From Linnemannia hyalina (lineage: Eukaryota > Mortierellomycota > Mortierellomycetes > Mortierellales > Mortierellaceae), in NCBI GenBank assembly GCA_019671135.1, contig JAHRHY010000003.1, positions 744,001 through 808,000 of the forward strand: a stretch of DNA of 64,000 bases, read 5' to 3'. A program made the position numbers and the translations under genes. This document shows positions 24,186 through 36,039 of this stretch, piece after piece (positions within the stretch are counted from its first letter, which is position 1; every line of letters starts with the position of its first letter). Below the pieces are notes generated by a model. The model ran no database searches and was not told the DNA's origin. It saw only the letters and a list, made by a program, of their open reading frames with translations.

Positions 24186-26769
24186 TGTTATTCCTGTTCT
24201 TATTTGTATCTAGCGAAGACTTGTTTGTTCTTGGGAAGAGAGAGGGAGAGGGATTGTTTGTTGGTGGGTTGGTGGGTTGGAAGAAAAAAAACCGCTTTAC
24301 TCTTTCTCAGAAGGTGAGGAGAGACTAGGGAAGAACAACTGCAAGAGAGAAAGGGAAAGAAGAAAAAAAAAAAAAGAAGGAAAGAGTGATCCAGAATCCA
24401 GGGTGAAAAAGATGGGAAGATGAGGGGTTGGTTGACAAAGAGAGAAATGGCAGCAAAGGTAAGAGTTATGAGTTATTAATAAGCCTGTACGGATGGACGT
24501 CGGGTACTTGCATACTAGAGTGAGAATGAGAGACTGGCTGACCAGGGCGAGGAAAGAGCAAAGGAAGAGCACAATGAAAGAAAGCGATAGTGGTGGGTGA
24601 GAGGGAAGGAAGGAAATGAAAGGAAGGGGAAGGAAAGAGATGTATGGGTGAAAGGGAAGGAAACGAAGGAGAGGAAGGGAAGAAGAGGCTGCAAGATGTA
24701 TGTGCGACACCTTCCGTCAGCATTATTAAAGAAAAAAAAAGGCGGAGAAAAAGAGCCACAATCATTGTCTGAGATGCGATCAAACAAGGGTGTGGCATGC
24801 AAGTAATGGCTCTATATTTTTACGCGATATGTAGTGATTGACTTGTTCCATAAGGTTGAAAATCCCAAGTGAACGTGGTCTCGAAAGAAGAAGGCACAGG
24901 CAATGAGTAATAGAGAACTAGCAAAGAGCACACAACAGCATCCCAAAAAAAGATGTCGACACGAAGAAACGGAGTGACCAAAAGAAGAATGAAAAACAAC
25001 GTAGAGAGAAAGAGATAGAGGGAAAGAACATGCGAAATTGCACGAGAGCATTCCTTCTCTTATTCAATTGGAAGTTTGGAACCATGTTTGATTAATACTC
25101 TTCGTGTCTCTCTTTAACACCACTCATCATCTCACCCTCTCTCCCAACGCGCACATAAAAAACGGGCATGCAACTGAATGGCTCTCGTTCCTGCTTCGCG
25201 AGTCGGGAAAAAAAAGAGGTAAACCTCACATCGAAGGGGGTATTTGCTGTTGCAGTAGAAGGCAAAAGGAGGTATTGATTGAAATTTTCGAGGAGTCGAA
25301 AGGGTTGGAAGAGAAAATATGGAGACGGAGAGGTCCAGGATAAGGAAAAGGTGAGGGGTTGAAGGAAAGAGAGCGGGAGGACAAAGGCAGCTCATTTCAG
25401 CGGGCGAAAGAAAAGCAGCTTTCCTCCTGGGACGAAGCTTCATACCTTTGTTTGAAATGGAGTTGTTCAAAAGAAACCCTGAATGGTAATTTTGGCGGTG
25501 TAGAGTCGATTTCAGTCTTGTGTGGCTGGAGATGATACTTGAGAGGATAGGACGGGTATTTGAATGGGTGTGAAGAAATACAAAAAAAGAAGGACGAGAT
25601 ATGAACAAGTATAGATATTGGGGTGAGATGACTATGTAGATAATATGGCGATCTGTGGAGGATGAAGAAAGAACAAATGTGCAACGAGAGCAAAGAAGAG
25701 AAAAAGAAGAAAGAAAAAAAAGAATTGGCAAGAACCTCACAAGGCAACATGGTCTTATTTTCAGGCAAAATCGTTTCGTCTTTTTTTGGTGTCTATTGGC
25801 ATGGGGACGGTGGGCATGATGAGAAGGCATGGGTATTGTACATGGTGTATGTTTCTATTCTCAGACACTCCTCACTCCTCGCTCCCACCCAGCAGATTAT
25901 CAAAAAAAGGTGATGATATCGGATACGATATTCGGATGATGTGCTCTACACGTACTCAAGTCATATGGGCGCACCCACCCTTTTTAGGAGCAGGAAAGAG
26001 AGACATGTTGGATTGCATTTTAAAAATGTGCGAGGAAGGTCATGAGAAGAATGGTGCAAAGTAGACAGCAAGGCAGAACCAGGGTCGACTATCCTTCTGC
26101 GGTTTTTGGAAGCAAAGAGAAGAAAGAAAAGATCGAAATAGGGGTTGTGAATGTAAATGTGCTTTTGGAGTGGATGCGCACACGCTACAACAGAGGAGGA
26201 GTGGTTGTGTTGTTGTGATCAAAAGAGGGGAGAAACAAAGGGGTCCTTAAAAAAGCGAGGAAAAAAGTAGAAAATGAACCCTTCCTTCCGTTTCCGTGCC
26301 ATGAACAACAACAGCGAAGTAGGACGCTCCGATGCACCTGTATCTGTTGACAAATATCAAGTTGGAGCCAGAATGGCAGCCAATCGATCGCGTCGAACAA
26401 AAGGTCGCGTTTAGATCAGTTTTCGGTGTCGTCAGCTGATCCGAGATATAGTTTTTACTCTTGTCGACACAATGTGGATGAGTGTCAATGAAAAGACAAT
26501 GAAGAAAGAGGTGGCACAAAGACATCCTGTTGTTGTTGTTGTTTTCTTTTTTTTCCCCTCCTTGCCACACCACCCCACTGGCTATTGGCATAGTCCTCAA
26601 GGAAAATGTCGCCACTGTTACTTCAGTCCACTATTCAGGCACACGAGTTACAACAACTTTGGACGCTGAGAAATATGATTTTCTTTTGAACGGTCTATCA
26701 AAGGGGGAGTGAAACTACGATATTATGCAAAAACAAGAGAGAAAGAGAGGGAAGTGGACCACATTCATT
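24186..26769. other. Non-coding stretch, strongly purine-rich on the plus strand
   Basis: No gene supported. The first 325 bases are ATG-free on the minus strand and pyrimidine-rich there, consistent with a 5' leader of the F-box/WD40 gene. The rest (24.5-26.7 kb) is G/A-rich with GGAA, AAAGAGAA and similar simple-sequence blocks. Apparent ORFs of up to 230 codons on the minus strand are runs of Ser/Leu/Phe/His from this composition and lack domain-like sequence. Confidence 0.55.
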
Positions 26770-27452
26770 TTATGCCTCTGAGGCCTTGGCAACTTCGGTA
26801 GGGGTCTTGGTGTTGAGGGACAATGCGTGAAGGCCAGCCTCGAAGTCCTTGTTGAGGGCGCCGTAGATGAGGCGGTGACGCTGCATAGTCGACTTGCCTG
26901 CAAATGCCTCCGACACGATGTTCACTCTAGCAAAAAGCAAGGTACAAAAAGGAATCAGGCGAAAAGACATGTTAGGTTGGGGTTGGAGATGAACGTCCTT
27001 GATACAGGAAAGTGCGCAGTGTCAACTTTAGTGACTCGGTCCAAAAGGTACCTGAAATGGGTCTCCTTGCTGTCGACTCCACGCATGGCAGAGTGGTGGG
27101 CGTGCTTCGCACTATCGTTGATGATCTCGAGTGCCTCAGGCTTCAAGAGTTCCGTGAGCTATATGCAGAATAACAATAGAGAACGCGAGTGTCAGCATTC
27201 GTTCCTTCGAGTATGGCGCCGTCCAATGGATATCGCCGGAGACTATTACTAGCCATAATAGCAATTATATTCCGAAGTCGAAGTCGAATGGGTTACCGTG
27301 GTGCGAATGCTGGTTGTGAGGGGACCTTCCTGCTGTGATGCCATGGCGGAGGAGTGAATGAAAGCCGAAGAAGAGGAAGAGAGAAGGAGTGAACGGTTTG
27401 CGATGGAGGGGACTCTTTTGGAATGAGCAAGAAGGGACGAGAAGGCGATCAT
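26770..27452 (-). CDS. BOL1: BolA-family protein, probably mitochondrial
   Basis: Exons complement(26770..26926, 27052..27158, 27297..27452), 139 residues. The BolA fold covers residues about 45-130: LTELLKPEALEIINDSAKHAHHSAM, then ETHFRVNIVSEAFAGKSTMQRHRLIYGAL with the conserved FxGKs.xxRHRxvy signature, including the ligand histidine of RHR. BolA proteins partner monothiol glutaredoxins and help insert or sense Fe-S clusters. The N-terminal 35 residues are rich in Ser, Arg and Leu and lack acidic residues, as in a mitochondrial presequence. A second in-frame ATG at 27346 would give a shorter form without it. The gene diverges from PNS1 with 361 bases between ATGs. Confidence 0.9.
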
Positions 27453-27813
27453 TATAGAGGTGATGAGAGAGGAAGGAGGGGATCAAAGGGAGACATCCGG
27501 CGAGGAAGTAAAAAAGTGACATCGTCAATTAGAGAGGCGAAAGCGATTTGTTCAATTACGGGGGGTACGTGATATCATCACCTTCACCATTCCCAACTGA
27601 ACCGACCAAATTCTCGAACATCGTCCACTTCCTCTCTCTCCCTTTCTCTCTCTCTCTTCTTTGTCGATCCTTCTCTCAGCACCACACTCTTACAACCCTC
27701 CCCCCCGCTTCCTACTCCTTCTTTTCCGACAGCGTCGATCCTTGCCTCGCTTAATACAACAGCCTTGGCACATTCCAAGGAAAATCTCTCGACCCTCCAC
27801 AGCTCGTGTCACC
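27453..27813. promoter_or_regulatory. Divergent BOL1/PNS1 promoter
   Basis: 361 bases between divergent start codons. The PNS1 side is strongly pyrimidine-rich (CTCTCTC runs near 27630-27660), resembling a transcription start and leader. No ORF of its own. Confidence 0.5.
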
Positions 27814-30152
27814 ATGGCGCAATACAACCCCCCAGACCAGCAACAGAAGTACCCTCCGCCTCAGCAGCCATACTACGACCAGGGTCAACAACAACAGTAC
27901 GCTTATAATGCCCAGCAACAACCTGCATACAGCCCCAACACCCAGCAGCAACAGTGGGGCCACCACCAGGCTCCTCAACAGCAGTACTTCGGCGCACCAT
28001 CGGATGCCCCTCAAGGTCAGCCCATGACAGGTGTCGTCCCTCCTGCCTACGAGACAGCGCCCTATGATGGAACAGTCAACCCCGAGTCGGGTCTACCAGC
28101 AAAATTCAACCCTCGTCCACGCTACAACGACTGCTGGGCTTTCTTCTTGTTTATCGCTCAACTTGCTGCGTTTATCGTTCTGTCGGGTTTCGCAATCAAT
28201 CAGATCCACCAGAATCGCCAGTATGACCAGAATGGATACTACCCAGCACCGGGACAACAAGTCCCCGGGGTGGCTCTTGGCTTTTTCTCCAAGTCTGGCC
28301 TTATTACGATGCTGATCTCTGTGCTGACGGGCGCTGTGATTGCGGTGCTTTACTTTATGCTGACTGAAGCGTAAGTTTTCTTTGGTCCTATCAAATCATG
28401 TCATTGTCGAAATTCTTTTTTGCATTCTTATGTGTTACCGCAGACACGACAACGAGGAAAATCCTTCCGGACTAGCCGCGCTATGAGCGAATGGGTTTCA
28501 CCAGAACAAAAAAAATCATCCATCGTAACTCCATGTTGTTTCTCGTTCTCTCTCAAATAGATTCCCGCGTCAGATGATTAAGGTATCTATCCACAGTAGG
28601 AGCACAATGCACGGACACGGGACATGGAACACGGGCCCCACTGCAACACCCTGCTACATGTTATTTCTCAAGGAGCGGAACTAACCTGCCCGTCTGTCTT
28701 TTTTTTGTCTGCGCAATTCATCACCTTGCATCAATGTCAATTAGGTCACGTTTGCACTGAGCATCATCGCCTATCTCGCGGTCGCCGTCTACTACTTTGT
28801 TCGAGGGCTGTGGATGCCTGCCATCTTTGGCCTCATCTTTGGTCTGCTCTATGCCTCAATGTGGTTCTTCTGGAAGAGTCGCATCCCCTTTGCAACGTAT
28901 GTCAATTCCTCACTCACAACCATGGTCATGCTGTATTACGCTTTAGTCCATATGAGAATACTCATTCATCCCTTCCCCTCCTCCTTCATACTCATCGTCT
29001 TTGTTTCCTTGTTCGCTGGGAATAGGGAAATGCTGAGAGCAGTAACATCCGTGTCGAAAAAGTACCCAGCAACCTTCGCGCTTGCCTTCCTCGGTCTCTT
29101 TGTCCAGATTGCCTACTCTGTCTACTTTATTGTTGTCATTAGCGGATGCTATGAGATGTACTATGATCAAAACACGCAAACCACGCCAGGAAAGCTCCAG
29201 GCGTAAGTTTGCATAGGACACGCCTCAAAGTGAATGAGCGCGAGTATTGGCCTGTGATGTTGACTACATGAAACGAGGAGTGCTAATTTATATTTCATTT
29301 CGTTGGTGAATTGAACCCCTAGGTTGATTGTGTTCTGCTTCTTCTCGTTTTACTGGACGTCTCAGGTTATCAAGAACATTATCCATGTCACCATTGCAGG
29401 AGTCTTTGCAACCTACTACTTTATGGCAGGATCGCCCCAGGGCATGAGCAAGTCACCGACTATTGCCAGTTTCAAGCGCGCTTGCACTACGTCTATCGGC
29501 AGTATCTGCTTCGGGTCCTTGATCATCGCCATTATCCAGACCCTTAGAGCTCTTACCCAGATCCTGCGAGGCGATGGAAGCAACGGCATCATGGCTTTCA
29601 TTGCATGCATCATTGACTGTATCCTCAGTAAGTCATGCGTGGTGTTTTTATGACGAAGAGTCGCTACTTTTGAATAATCAGTCAAAAATACCTAACTTCG
29701 CAAACTTGCAATGTGAATGAATAGGCTGCATGCAGGGAATAATGGAGTATGTCAACATGTACGCATTCTGCCAGGTGGCCATTTACGGAAAGGCGTATAT
29801 CCCAGCAGCTCGCGACACATGGACCATCTTGAAGGACAGAGGCATTGTGCAGATAATCAACGATAACCTCATCGGAAACGTCTGGGCAATGGGCGCCATC
29901 ATGGCCGGGGTCCTCTCAGGACTCGCCAGTTACCTCTACCTGCGCTTTGACAATCCGCCCTTCAACTCGAATGGCGAATTCACCTATGTCATTGTGGTGA
30001 TGGCGTTTGTGCTGGGTATGCAAATGCTGTTTACTGTTGGAACCGTCATTGACAGCGGAGTCGCAACCACATTCGTCTGTCTGGCTGAAGACCCGGCTGC
30101 TCTCGCTAGAACTAAGCCAGGTAACGTGCATGATGATCTGGTACCCGTTTGA
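27814..30152 (+). CDS. PNS1: PNS1 / choline-transporter-like (CTL/SLC44) membrane protein
   Basis: Exons 27814..28370, 28561..28582, 28745..28896, 29026..29202, 29323..29627, 29725..30152, 546 residues, the usual size. Residues 1-105 are Gln/Tyr/Pro-rich and cytosolic. The CTL membrane core of about ten helices starts at YNDCWAFFLFIAQLAAFIVL and includes YFVRGLWMPAIFGLIFGLLY and GIMEYVNMYAFCQVAIYGKAY, the conserved C-terminal CTL block. Human relatives transport choline; yeast Pns1 has no proven substrate. The second exon is a 22-base micro-exon (frame phase 2 to 0) coding for FPRQMIK with its split Ala, a segment conserved in the family. Skipping it, or using the acceptor at 28441-28443, would truncate the protein. 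Confidence 0.93.
28561..28582 (+). other. 22-base micro-exon of PNS1
   Basis: It lies between CAAATAG and GTATCT and codes FPRQMIK after a split Ala codon. The flanking introns are 190 and 162 bases. Confidence 0.8.
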
Positions 30153-30508
30153 CGTTGACTGTTAAGAATAGATGACCGAAAAAAAGGGAAAAAAAAGAGA
30201 GCAGATGCAAAGCAAAGCAAAATGGATGGCTCATTTTCCATTTTTTGCTTTCATTCTCTCCTACTTTATTTTTGTATCCGATCACTCCACTGACCGTTTT
30301 ATTTGTTTTCTCTCTTGGACCGTTGGGTCCGTATTGCTTGCTACCTAATTAGAACTGTTTGAGCGCATCCGTGCGACATGGCCTGCGGTCGTTCAGGTAA
30401 AGATAACGAAAAGACTGAGAGCGAGAGCGAGAGATGAAAAAATAGAACGGAATTGGGAGGAAGAGGAGAGAAAAAGGGACACAAGAGTTTGACAATTCTA
30501 CCGATGAC

Positions 30509-30543
30509 ACAAACAAACAAACAAACAAACAAACAAACAAACA
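30509..30543. repeat. (ACAA)n microsatellite
   Basis: Between eight and nine tandem copies of ACAA. Confidence 0.95.
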
Positions 30544-31946
30544 CCAACGAATATAAGGCATGATGGCAAATTGCTCACCTAAACCCTTCTTGTAATCCCT
30601 TTTGTGCTTCAATAGGGTGTGAACTAAGAGCTTATCCACGTCCTTTTGATACGTATGGAGAAATGCCATTGACACGGACCCCTCCTCCGCTTGCTTCGTG
30701 CTCCTCCAAAACACCAATTTCACAAGAAAAGGCAATTGGCAATCAATCGTTCATTACCAGTAAATAAACTCATCAAGAAACACAGACAGGACTCAAACAG
30801 TGGATTTTCTCTCGACCAAAGTAAGATGAACAAGATCAAGATGAAAAGCAAGGCATGAGAGAAAAGTAGTGCATTTGCGGGATGATTGTAGTTGTTTCTT
30901 TGCACAAACTCGCATTGCCTTTTGGCCTTTAATGTGGGCAAACGGAGGTCCCAAGATTGAGATTTTTCTGATTGACACGACGTATGTTGGCAACCGTCAA
31001 CGGATGAATTAACGGTCGTTGTCTTTGTCTTTGTCCGTTAACATTGTTGTCCTCTTTTACTGCTCCGTTAATGCGCACATACATACATGTGCATCATCTC
31101 TTTGCGCAAAAAAGAAAAAGTCTAGGCAAGGCAAGGGAAGGGAGTGAGGGAAGGGGGAAGGGAAGGGAGGGTATTCACAAAAGCCGGGAACCCTGATCAT
31201 TCATTGGTGCCCTCTCTTGCTCTCCTTCTCCTCTTTGGCATTCTCTCATCAACCCAAAATAACATTTCTGTACCCATATCTAGCGGCCGCATGTCAAAAA
31301 TCATATAGGTCTGTACAAACATAGCGAGCGTGAGTGTGTGCTCACAAACACCCCTTCCTGGGTTTCAACGTCCCCTTCTTTTTCCTTGCTTTCTTGCCTT
31401 TCACAATCTCTGGCTATCAACCCTTTACGACCACACCGCGCTGACTTTTACCTTTTGACTTTACCTCACACCACCAGGCAGCCAGGCTATTTTGAAACGA
31501 ACTCGCGCGCCAGGTTTATTGCCGAAATATTATTACTATATTTCATATTCCATCTCACTCGCCGACGATTGATGAAAATGGATCGAGGCTTGGGGTTAAG
31601 TAAGGGCCAAGGGGTCCAATATATTAGCTTTATTTCATTCCAAGCGGGGTCGTCCCCGTCGCTGTATCCTACACCGCGGAGACACCGATTGTTCATTGTT
31701 CGAAATGAAAATATCGTCCTCCTCCATCCGATTGTCACACATATGCCGACGTGAGGACGAAAGGAAGTATAAACATTGACAGGATGATAACGCAATTCTC
31801 GTTCGAACCACCACTAATTTCCAACACATTCTTCTGTTTTTCTAAGGGAAACAAAAGAAAAAAAATGACCGTTTTCATTGGAGATGTAATCAGACATCAT
31901 TTATTGCACTGTCCAAAGAAAATGCGCGTGTGCGCGAGATGCGAAG

Positions 31947-31973
31947 GAGAGAGAGAGAGAGAGAGAGAGAGAG
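31947..31973. repeat. (GA)n microsatellite
   Basis: About thirteen GA units, ending in GAGCGAAG. Confidence 0.95.
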
Positions 31974-32488
31974 CGAAGAAAGATGCGGGGATTGGTCCGA
32001 TGCGCGTGATGGAAAAGCAGTTATTTATTCCAGGGAAAAAGAAAGAAAAGTCAAGAGAGCATACCTCACAACAACTACGACAAGAACAACCTCATTTGCA
32101 TTTCAGCTGGAAAAATAATGCTCTCTTGCACATAATGCGATGTATGTGTGTTTGGGCAGTAATGGGAAGTAGGGCCACTAGATAGGTGCGGAAAAGAAAG
32201 AGAACAGCCCGTTGGTCAACATTAGAATGAGGTTTTTTTGACGTACCATCCATGGACGACCAATTTATTTTCGTTCTCTCTCGTCTTCTCTTTCTCTTTC
32301 GTTACTGCTCTGCTCATCTCAGTCGTTGTGTATGTGTAATGTATGTATGTATGCGAAGAGAAAAGGGGACAGAAGTACACGCACGACCAGACGGACGGGG
32401 GTGTGGATTTGGAAGGAAGGAGATGGACTTCTTGGGGGGGGCATGACTTGAGTGAAAGACATGAATGACATACATATTTCGATTGTCT

Positions 32489-32496
32489 TATAAAGG
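32489..32496 (+). promoter_or_regulatory. Distal TATA box for the small Ser-rich protein gene
   Basis: TATAAAGG, immediately followed by a pyrimidine-rich stretch and then by about 810 bases with no ATG up to the start at 33310. This fits the start of a long leader. Confidence 0.5.
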
Positions 32497-33309
32497 GGTT
32501 CTTCGTCCTCAACCACTTCATTCTTCTCTCTTTTCTTCTCTTTCTCTCATTCTCTTACTTCCCACCACATCCCATTTTCAGCAGACCATTGACCCCATCC
32601 AGCTTGTCAACGCGACTTACTTCTCTCTCTTCCTCACTACTGCACCCCTTTACCATCCTCTTACCGCCAAGCTGCTATTTCTTCCCATTTTCCATTCTTC
32701 CCAGCCAGTTCATACCATACCATACACACAGACCTCTTCTCTTCAACTATCCCGTTCTTCCCAGCTCACTCAATCGATCCAATCCCATTGAACAACCCCT
32801 CGGCTGTGACACGTCAAACACACAAACAAAAAACGCTAATAGTATATAGACAACACGCAGTGAGAGAGCATTTGCCCCTCTTCCTTTGCTTTTCGAACAG
32901 CTTGTTGGTAAATACCACTTGTGCTACCACACCAGAACTTCATCATCAACACACTCTATTTACTCCTCTCTCACTCATTACTCCTCTCTCTTGCTCTCGC
33001 ACTCTCGCACTCTTCGTACTCTCTTAGTACTCTCTTAGTACTCTCTTACTCATTACTCCCTTGCTCTCTCTCCACTCTCTCATCGCACATAACACGCCCT
33101 CGACGTCAGTTAACATTCTCGGACACTTTTTATTATTTTCTCCCTTAACATTTTTTTTGGTATATATACTCCCTTGCTTTCCTCCCCTTCGTACCTTTTT
33201 TTTCTCCTCTCTCCTCTCCTTCAATCTTCATTTCTCTTTTCTCTTACCTTTTCATATCTTCATACATCCACAACAACTTACACTCTTTATATACATCATC
33301 ATATCAATC
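32497..33309 (+). promoter_or_regulatory. ATG-free, pyrimidine-rich leader/promoter region
   Basis: No ATG occurs on the plus strand in this stretch. It is CT-rich, holds an 11-base tandem repeat (TAGTACTCTCT, three copies near 33015-33050) and a second TATA-like site at 33161-33168. Either a long 5' UTR from 32.5 kb or a short one from the proximal TATA is possible. Confidence 0.5.
33161..33168 (+). promoter_or_regulatory. Proximal TATA-like site
   Basis: TATATATA about 142 bases upstream of the ATG at 33310, followed by a CT-rich leader. Confidence 0.45.
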
Positions 33310-33792
33310 ATGACTCGCTCTCCTTCTTCTCCCACCATGTCCATCGCCTCCATCTCCACAACCTCCACTGTCACCCCCAAGAAGACCCGCCGCTTCTCTA
33401 TCGTCCGCCTCTTCAGCAGCAGCAACAACTCTTCACTCTCAGCCTCTAGCTCGTCCACAACCTTGAATGACGCCAACACCCCATTCCGCCATTCCATGGA
33501 ACCCAAATCCTCCTCGTCCTCGTCCTCGTCCATGGATACGATGCAAACAGAGATCATGCGTGAGCGCCGCAAATCCATCGCCGCCTTGACCCACTCACCT
33601 CGCTGCTCGATGAATCTCGACTTCAGACCTGCTTCAGGTCGTCGCCCTATCCTCAGGGTTCGCAAGGGGTGTGCAGCCCCACAGGCCGAGATGAACGAGA
33701 AGATGCGCGAGTTTGACGAGTTGCTCCAGACCCGCAAGACCAGCACCATCCGCATCTCGCTCACTCCCAGCCTCCTTCAGGACACCTACTAA
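33310..33792 (+). CDS. Small Ser/Arg-rich protein of unknown function
   Basis: A single exon of 160 residues. The first 80 residues are Ser/Thr-rich. Two basic-directed phospho-sites of PKA type stand out, TRRFSIVRL (near 30) and ERRKSIAAL (near 90). A more ordered stretch follows (SPRCSMNLDFRPASGRRPILRVRKGC, then MNEKMREFDELLQTRK, probably helical). No transmembrane segment or known domain. Support comes from C/G-ending codons as in neighbouring genes, an ATG preceded by an ATG-free leader, and the clean stop. I do not recognise it; a regulated adaptor or stress protein is only a guess. Confidence 0.65.
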   Translation: MTRSPSSPTMSIASISTTSTVTPKKTRRFSIVRLFSSSNNSSLSASSSSTTLNDANTPFRHSMEPKSSSSSSSSMDTMQTEIMRERRKSIAALTHSPRCSMNLDFRPASGRRPILRVRKGCAAPQAEMNEKMREFDELLQTRKTSTIRISLTPSLLQDTY

Positions 33793-34201
33793 GTCGCGTT
33801 TTGATCGGCACACAATAGTGATACATATCTAGTTCTTTCGACAACACCACCATCCTCTCTTGTACATCTGTCTGTCGAAGATTGGACTACCTCCCTTTTT
33901 CTTTCCCCTCTCACTATTTGAGAACTGGATGGCCTGGTTTGCTACTCCTTCTTTAGTGATGGGCCCTTTCTCTTGACTCATTTTGCTTTTTTTTGTTCCT
34001 GTTTATCCCATGTACTTTTTCTCTCTCTTGTCTTTTTTACACATTGTACCATAGCACCCAAAATTACTATATAGAACATCGCTTTCAGCGAAGTTGTTTG
34101 AAATGAACTCTTTTTCACGACCATTATACCTACTACTTAATACTAGAAACGACCATAATAAACCCTTTATCCCACATTCCATCTTGCTTTGCCTCGCACT
34201 T

Positions 34202-34370
34202 GCCTTACCGTGCCTTGCCTTGCCTTGCCTTGCCTGTGGGAGACGGGCCTGGGCGTATGCACTATGCAAAAAAATGAAATGCAAGGCAAACCCAATGCAT
34301 CCAGCCCTGCCTGCCTACTCTCTTGTTGGCCTACCAGCATTGCCCTTGCCCTTGCCCTTGCCCTCCCCTG
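34202..34370. repeat. TGCCT and CCCTTG short tandem arrays
   Basis: Several TGCCT units around 34202-34236 and four CCCTTG-like units around 34340-34370. Confidence 0.85.
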
Positions 34371-34578
34371 GGATTGAATGCATAACAGGCAAAAAATCTG
34401 CCCATCTACGTCTTTGTGCGTCTAACTTCCTCCCCCTTCACTATTTTCTGCTCTCTATGTGTCCTCTTCTCTTCCTCTCTGTCTCCTTGACCAAGTGCTT
34501 TCTTTTCATTCATGCTCTGTTGCTTGCTCTGTCTATTTGTGTCGTGTCTAGTCCTCTCTTCCACAAAAAAATGAACCC

Positions 34579-34580
34579 AT

Positions 34581-34635
<55 letters not shown>
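34579..34635. repeat. (CA)n microsatellite
   Basis: Uninterrupted CA dinucleotides, about 28 units. Confidence 0.97.
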
Positions 34636-34637
<2 letters not shown>

Positions 34638-34812
34638 GTACAAATGATTCCAAAACAAACAGACGCTCGTCCTGAGGGAAGATCTTTCATGTGTCCAGCA
34701 CGCTTGCCTACTTTGCTTAGCAACGAATGAACAAAATAAGGCCGTGATCGCCAAATGCATGGCTCGCTCTTTTCTTCTCCCCTTTCTCTCCCCTTTTTTC
34801 CCATTGCCCTTT

Positions 34813-34868
34813 GCCTCTCTCGAGCTCTGCCTCTCTCGCGCTCTGCCTCTCTCGAGCTCTGCCTCTCC
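34813..34868. repeat. 16-base tandem repeat
   Basis: GCCTCTCTCGAGCTCT repeated three times (one copy with CGCG) plus a partial copy. Confidence 0.9.
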
Positions 34869-36039
34869 CTTTTTGGAGCATGGGCGTACATGGATTAATT
34901 GGATATCATCTTTGGCTTTGTTGCCAATTGCCAGCTCTGCTTGTTTGTTTGTTTGTTTTTTGACATCTGCCCTCCGCCCCCCTATCCTTATTGCATTGCT
35001 TTGTTCGCTTATTTGTGTATGCTCTTGCTCGTTGGGCTTGTTTGAACATCCATCCCATCCCCCCTCAAACCACATTGCACAAATGGAAGGAAATTTGTTT
35101 GTAGGAGTGCTGTATGCTTGGATGAGTGTTGTGCGACAGGGCTGACAGCCACACGGTAAAAAGGATGGTAAGAAAGATGAAAAGGGGGGAAATAAATAGA
35201 TTATGAAAAGTGGGAGGCGATGCATTATGGCATCCAGCCAGTCTGTCAATCCAGCCATCCAGCCATCTAGTCCCGAGTCAGCCTACTTGTGTCCAGACTT
35301 CCAATCAGCCCAAAGCCCAAGCCCAATTGTCTAGAGTGGGAGCGGAATAAAGGGAGATGGGAAAAGGATATGAAGCAGCAGGATATCTGTAAACACAAGG
35401 TCGACAGAGTCTACCAATGCCCAATTGACCATGCTTGACATTCGACTATGATGCCCAGCCGCATGACTTTCATCTCTTATCCCCCTCTCTCCTCTCTTCT
35501 TTTCTCCTTGTCCTTTCATCCTGTCAGCCTGTCCAGTAGTCATCCATTCATGAACGAATCATAGTCAAAAGTTCCAACTCCTACCGTATGTCCCTTTGAA
35601 CATTCTCAGCTCTCCTTTTTTTCTAACAGAAGAAATCTCCTAACACAAGCACGTTCTTCGATGCTTACCTGCACCTTCCTCAGGAATGCGCTATGTCCTG
35701 TCTAAAGAGAAGTGAAGGAGAAGGGACAGAAATGAAACGGAGAAAAAAAGACCCTTTTCATTTTACCTTCTTTTTTCTTCTTTTTCTCACACTGTTTTGT
35801 AAGCTGACGAACGTGTTGAGTTCCCTCATTCTTTTTTTTTGTGACATACGGTGTCGTGTGAAAGAGTAAGAGGAGAGAAATTGACAGACTTCGTTTACTA
35901 CGAGAACGCCACTAAAATTCACAGCACACACCCGACGCGATGGAGAGTTCATTCGCAACATCTTTACCTACAACTAGAAAGAGTTCGCTGTTGCAAAAAA
36001 AGAAAAGGTACCAATTGGACATGCATCTTCCACTCATTC

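Larger units (their letters stand above)
30153..32488. other. Non-coding stretch downstream of PNS1
   Basis: No gene supported. It holds an ACAA tetranucleotide array (30509-30543), a GA array (31947-31973) and purine-rich blocks. Apparent ORFs are simple-sequence translations. Confidence 0.55.

Noticed and set aside
23720..24328. 202-codon plus-strand frame
   Set aside because: Antisense to the low-complexity N-terminus of the F-box/WD40 gene and its leader.
25132..25830. 232-codon minus-strand frame with hydrophobic stretches
   Set aside because: The translation is Ser/Leu/Phe-rich from a purine/pyrimidine tract; no splice context, no conserved motif.
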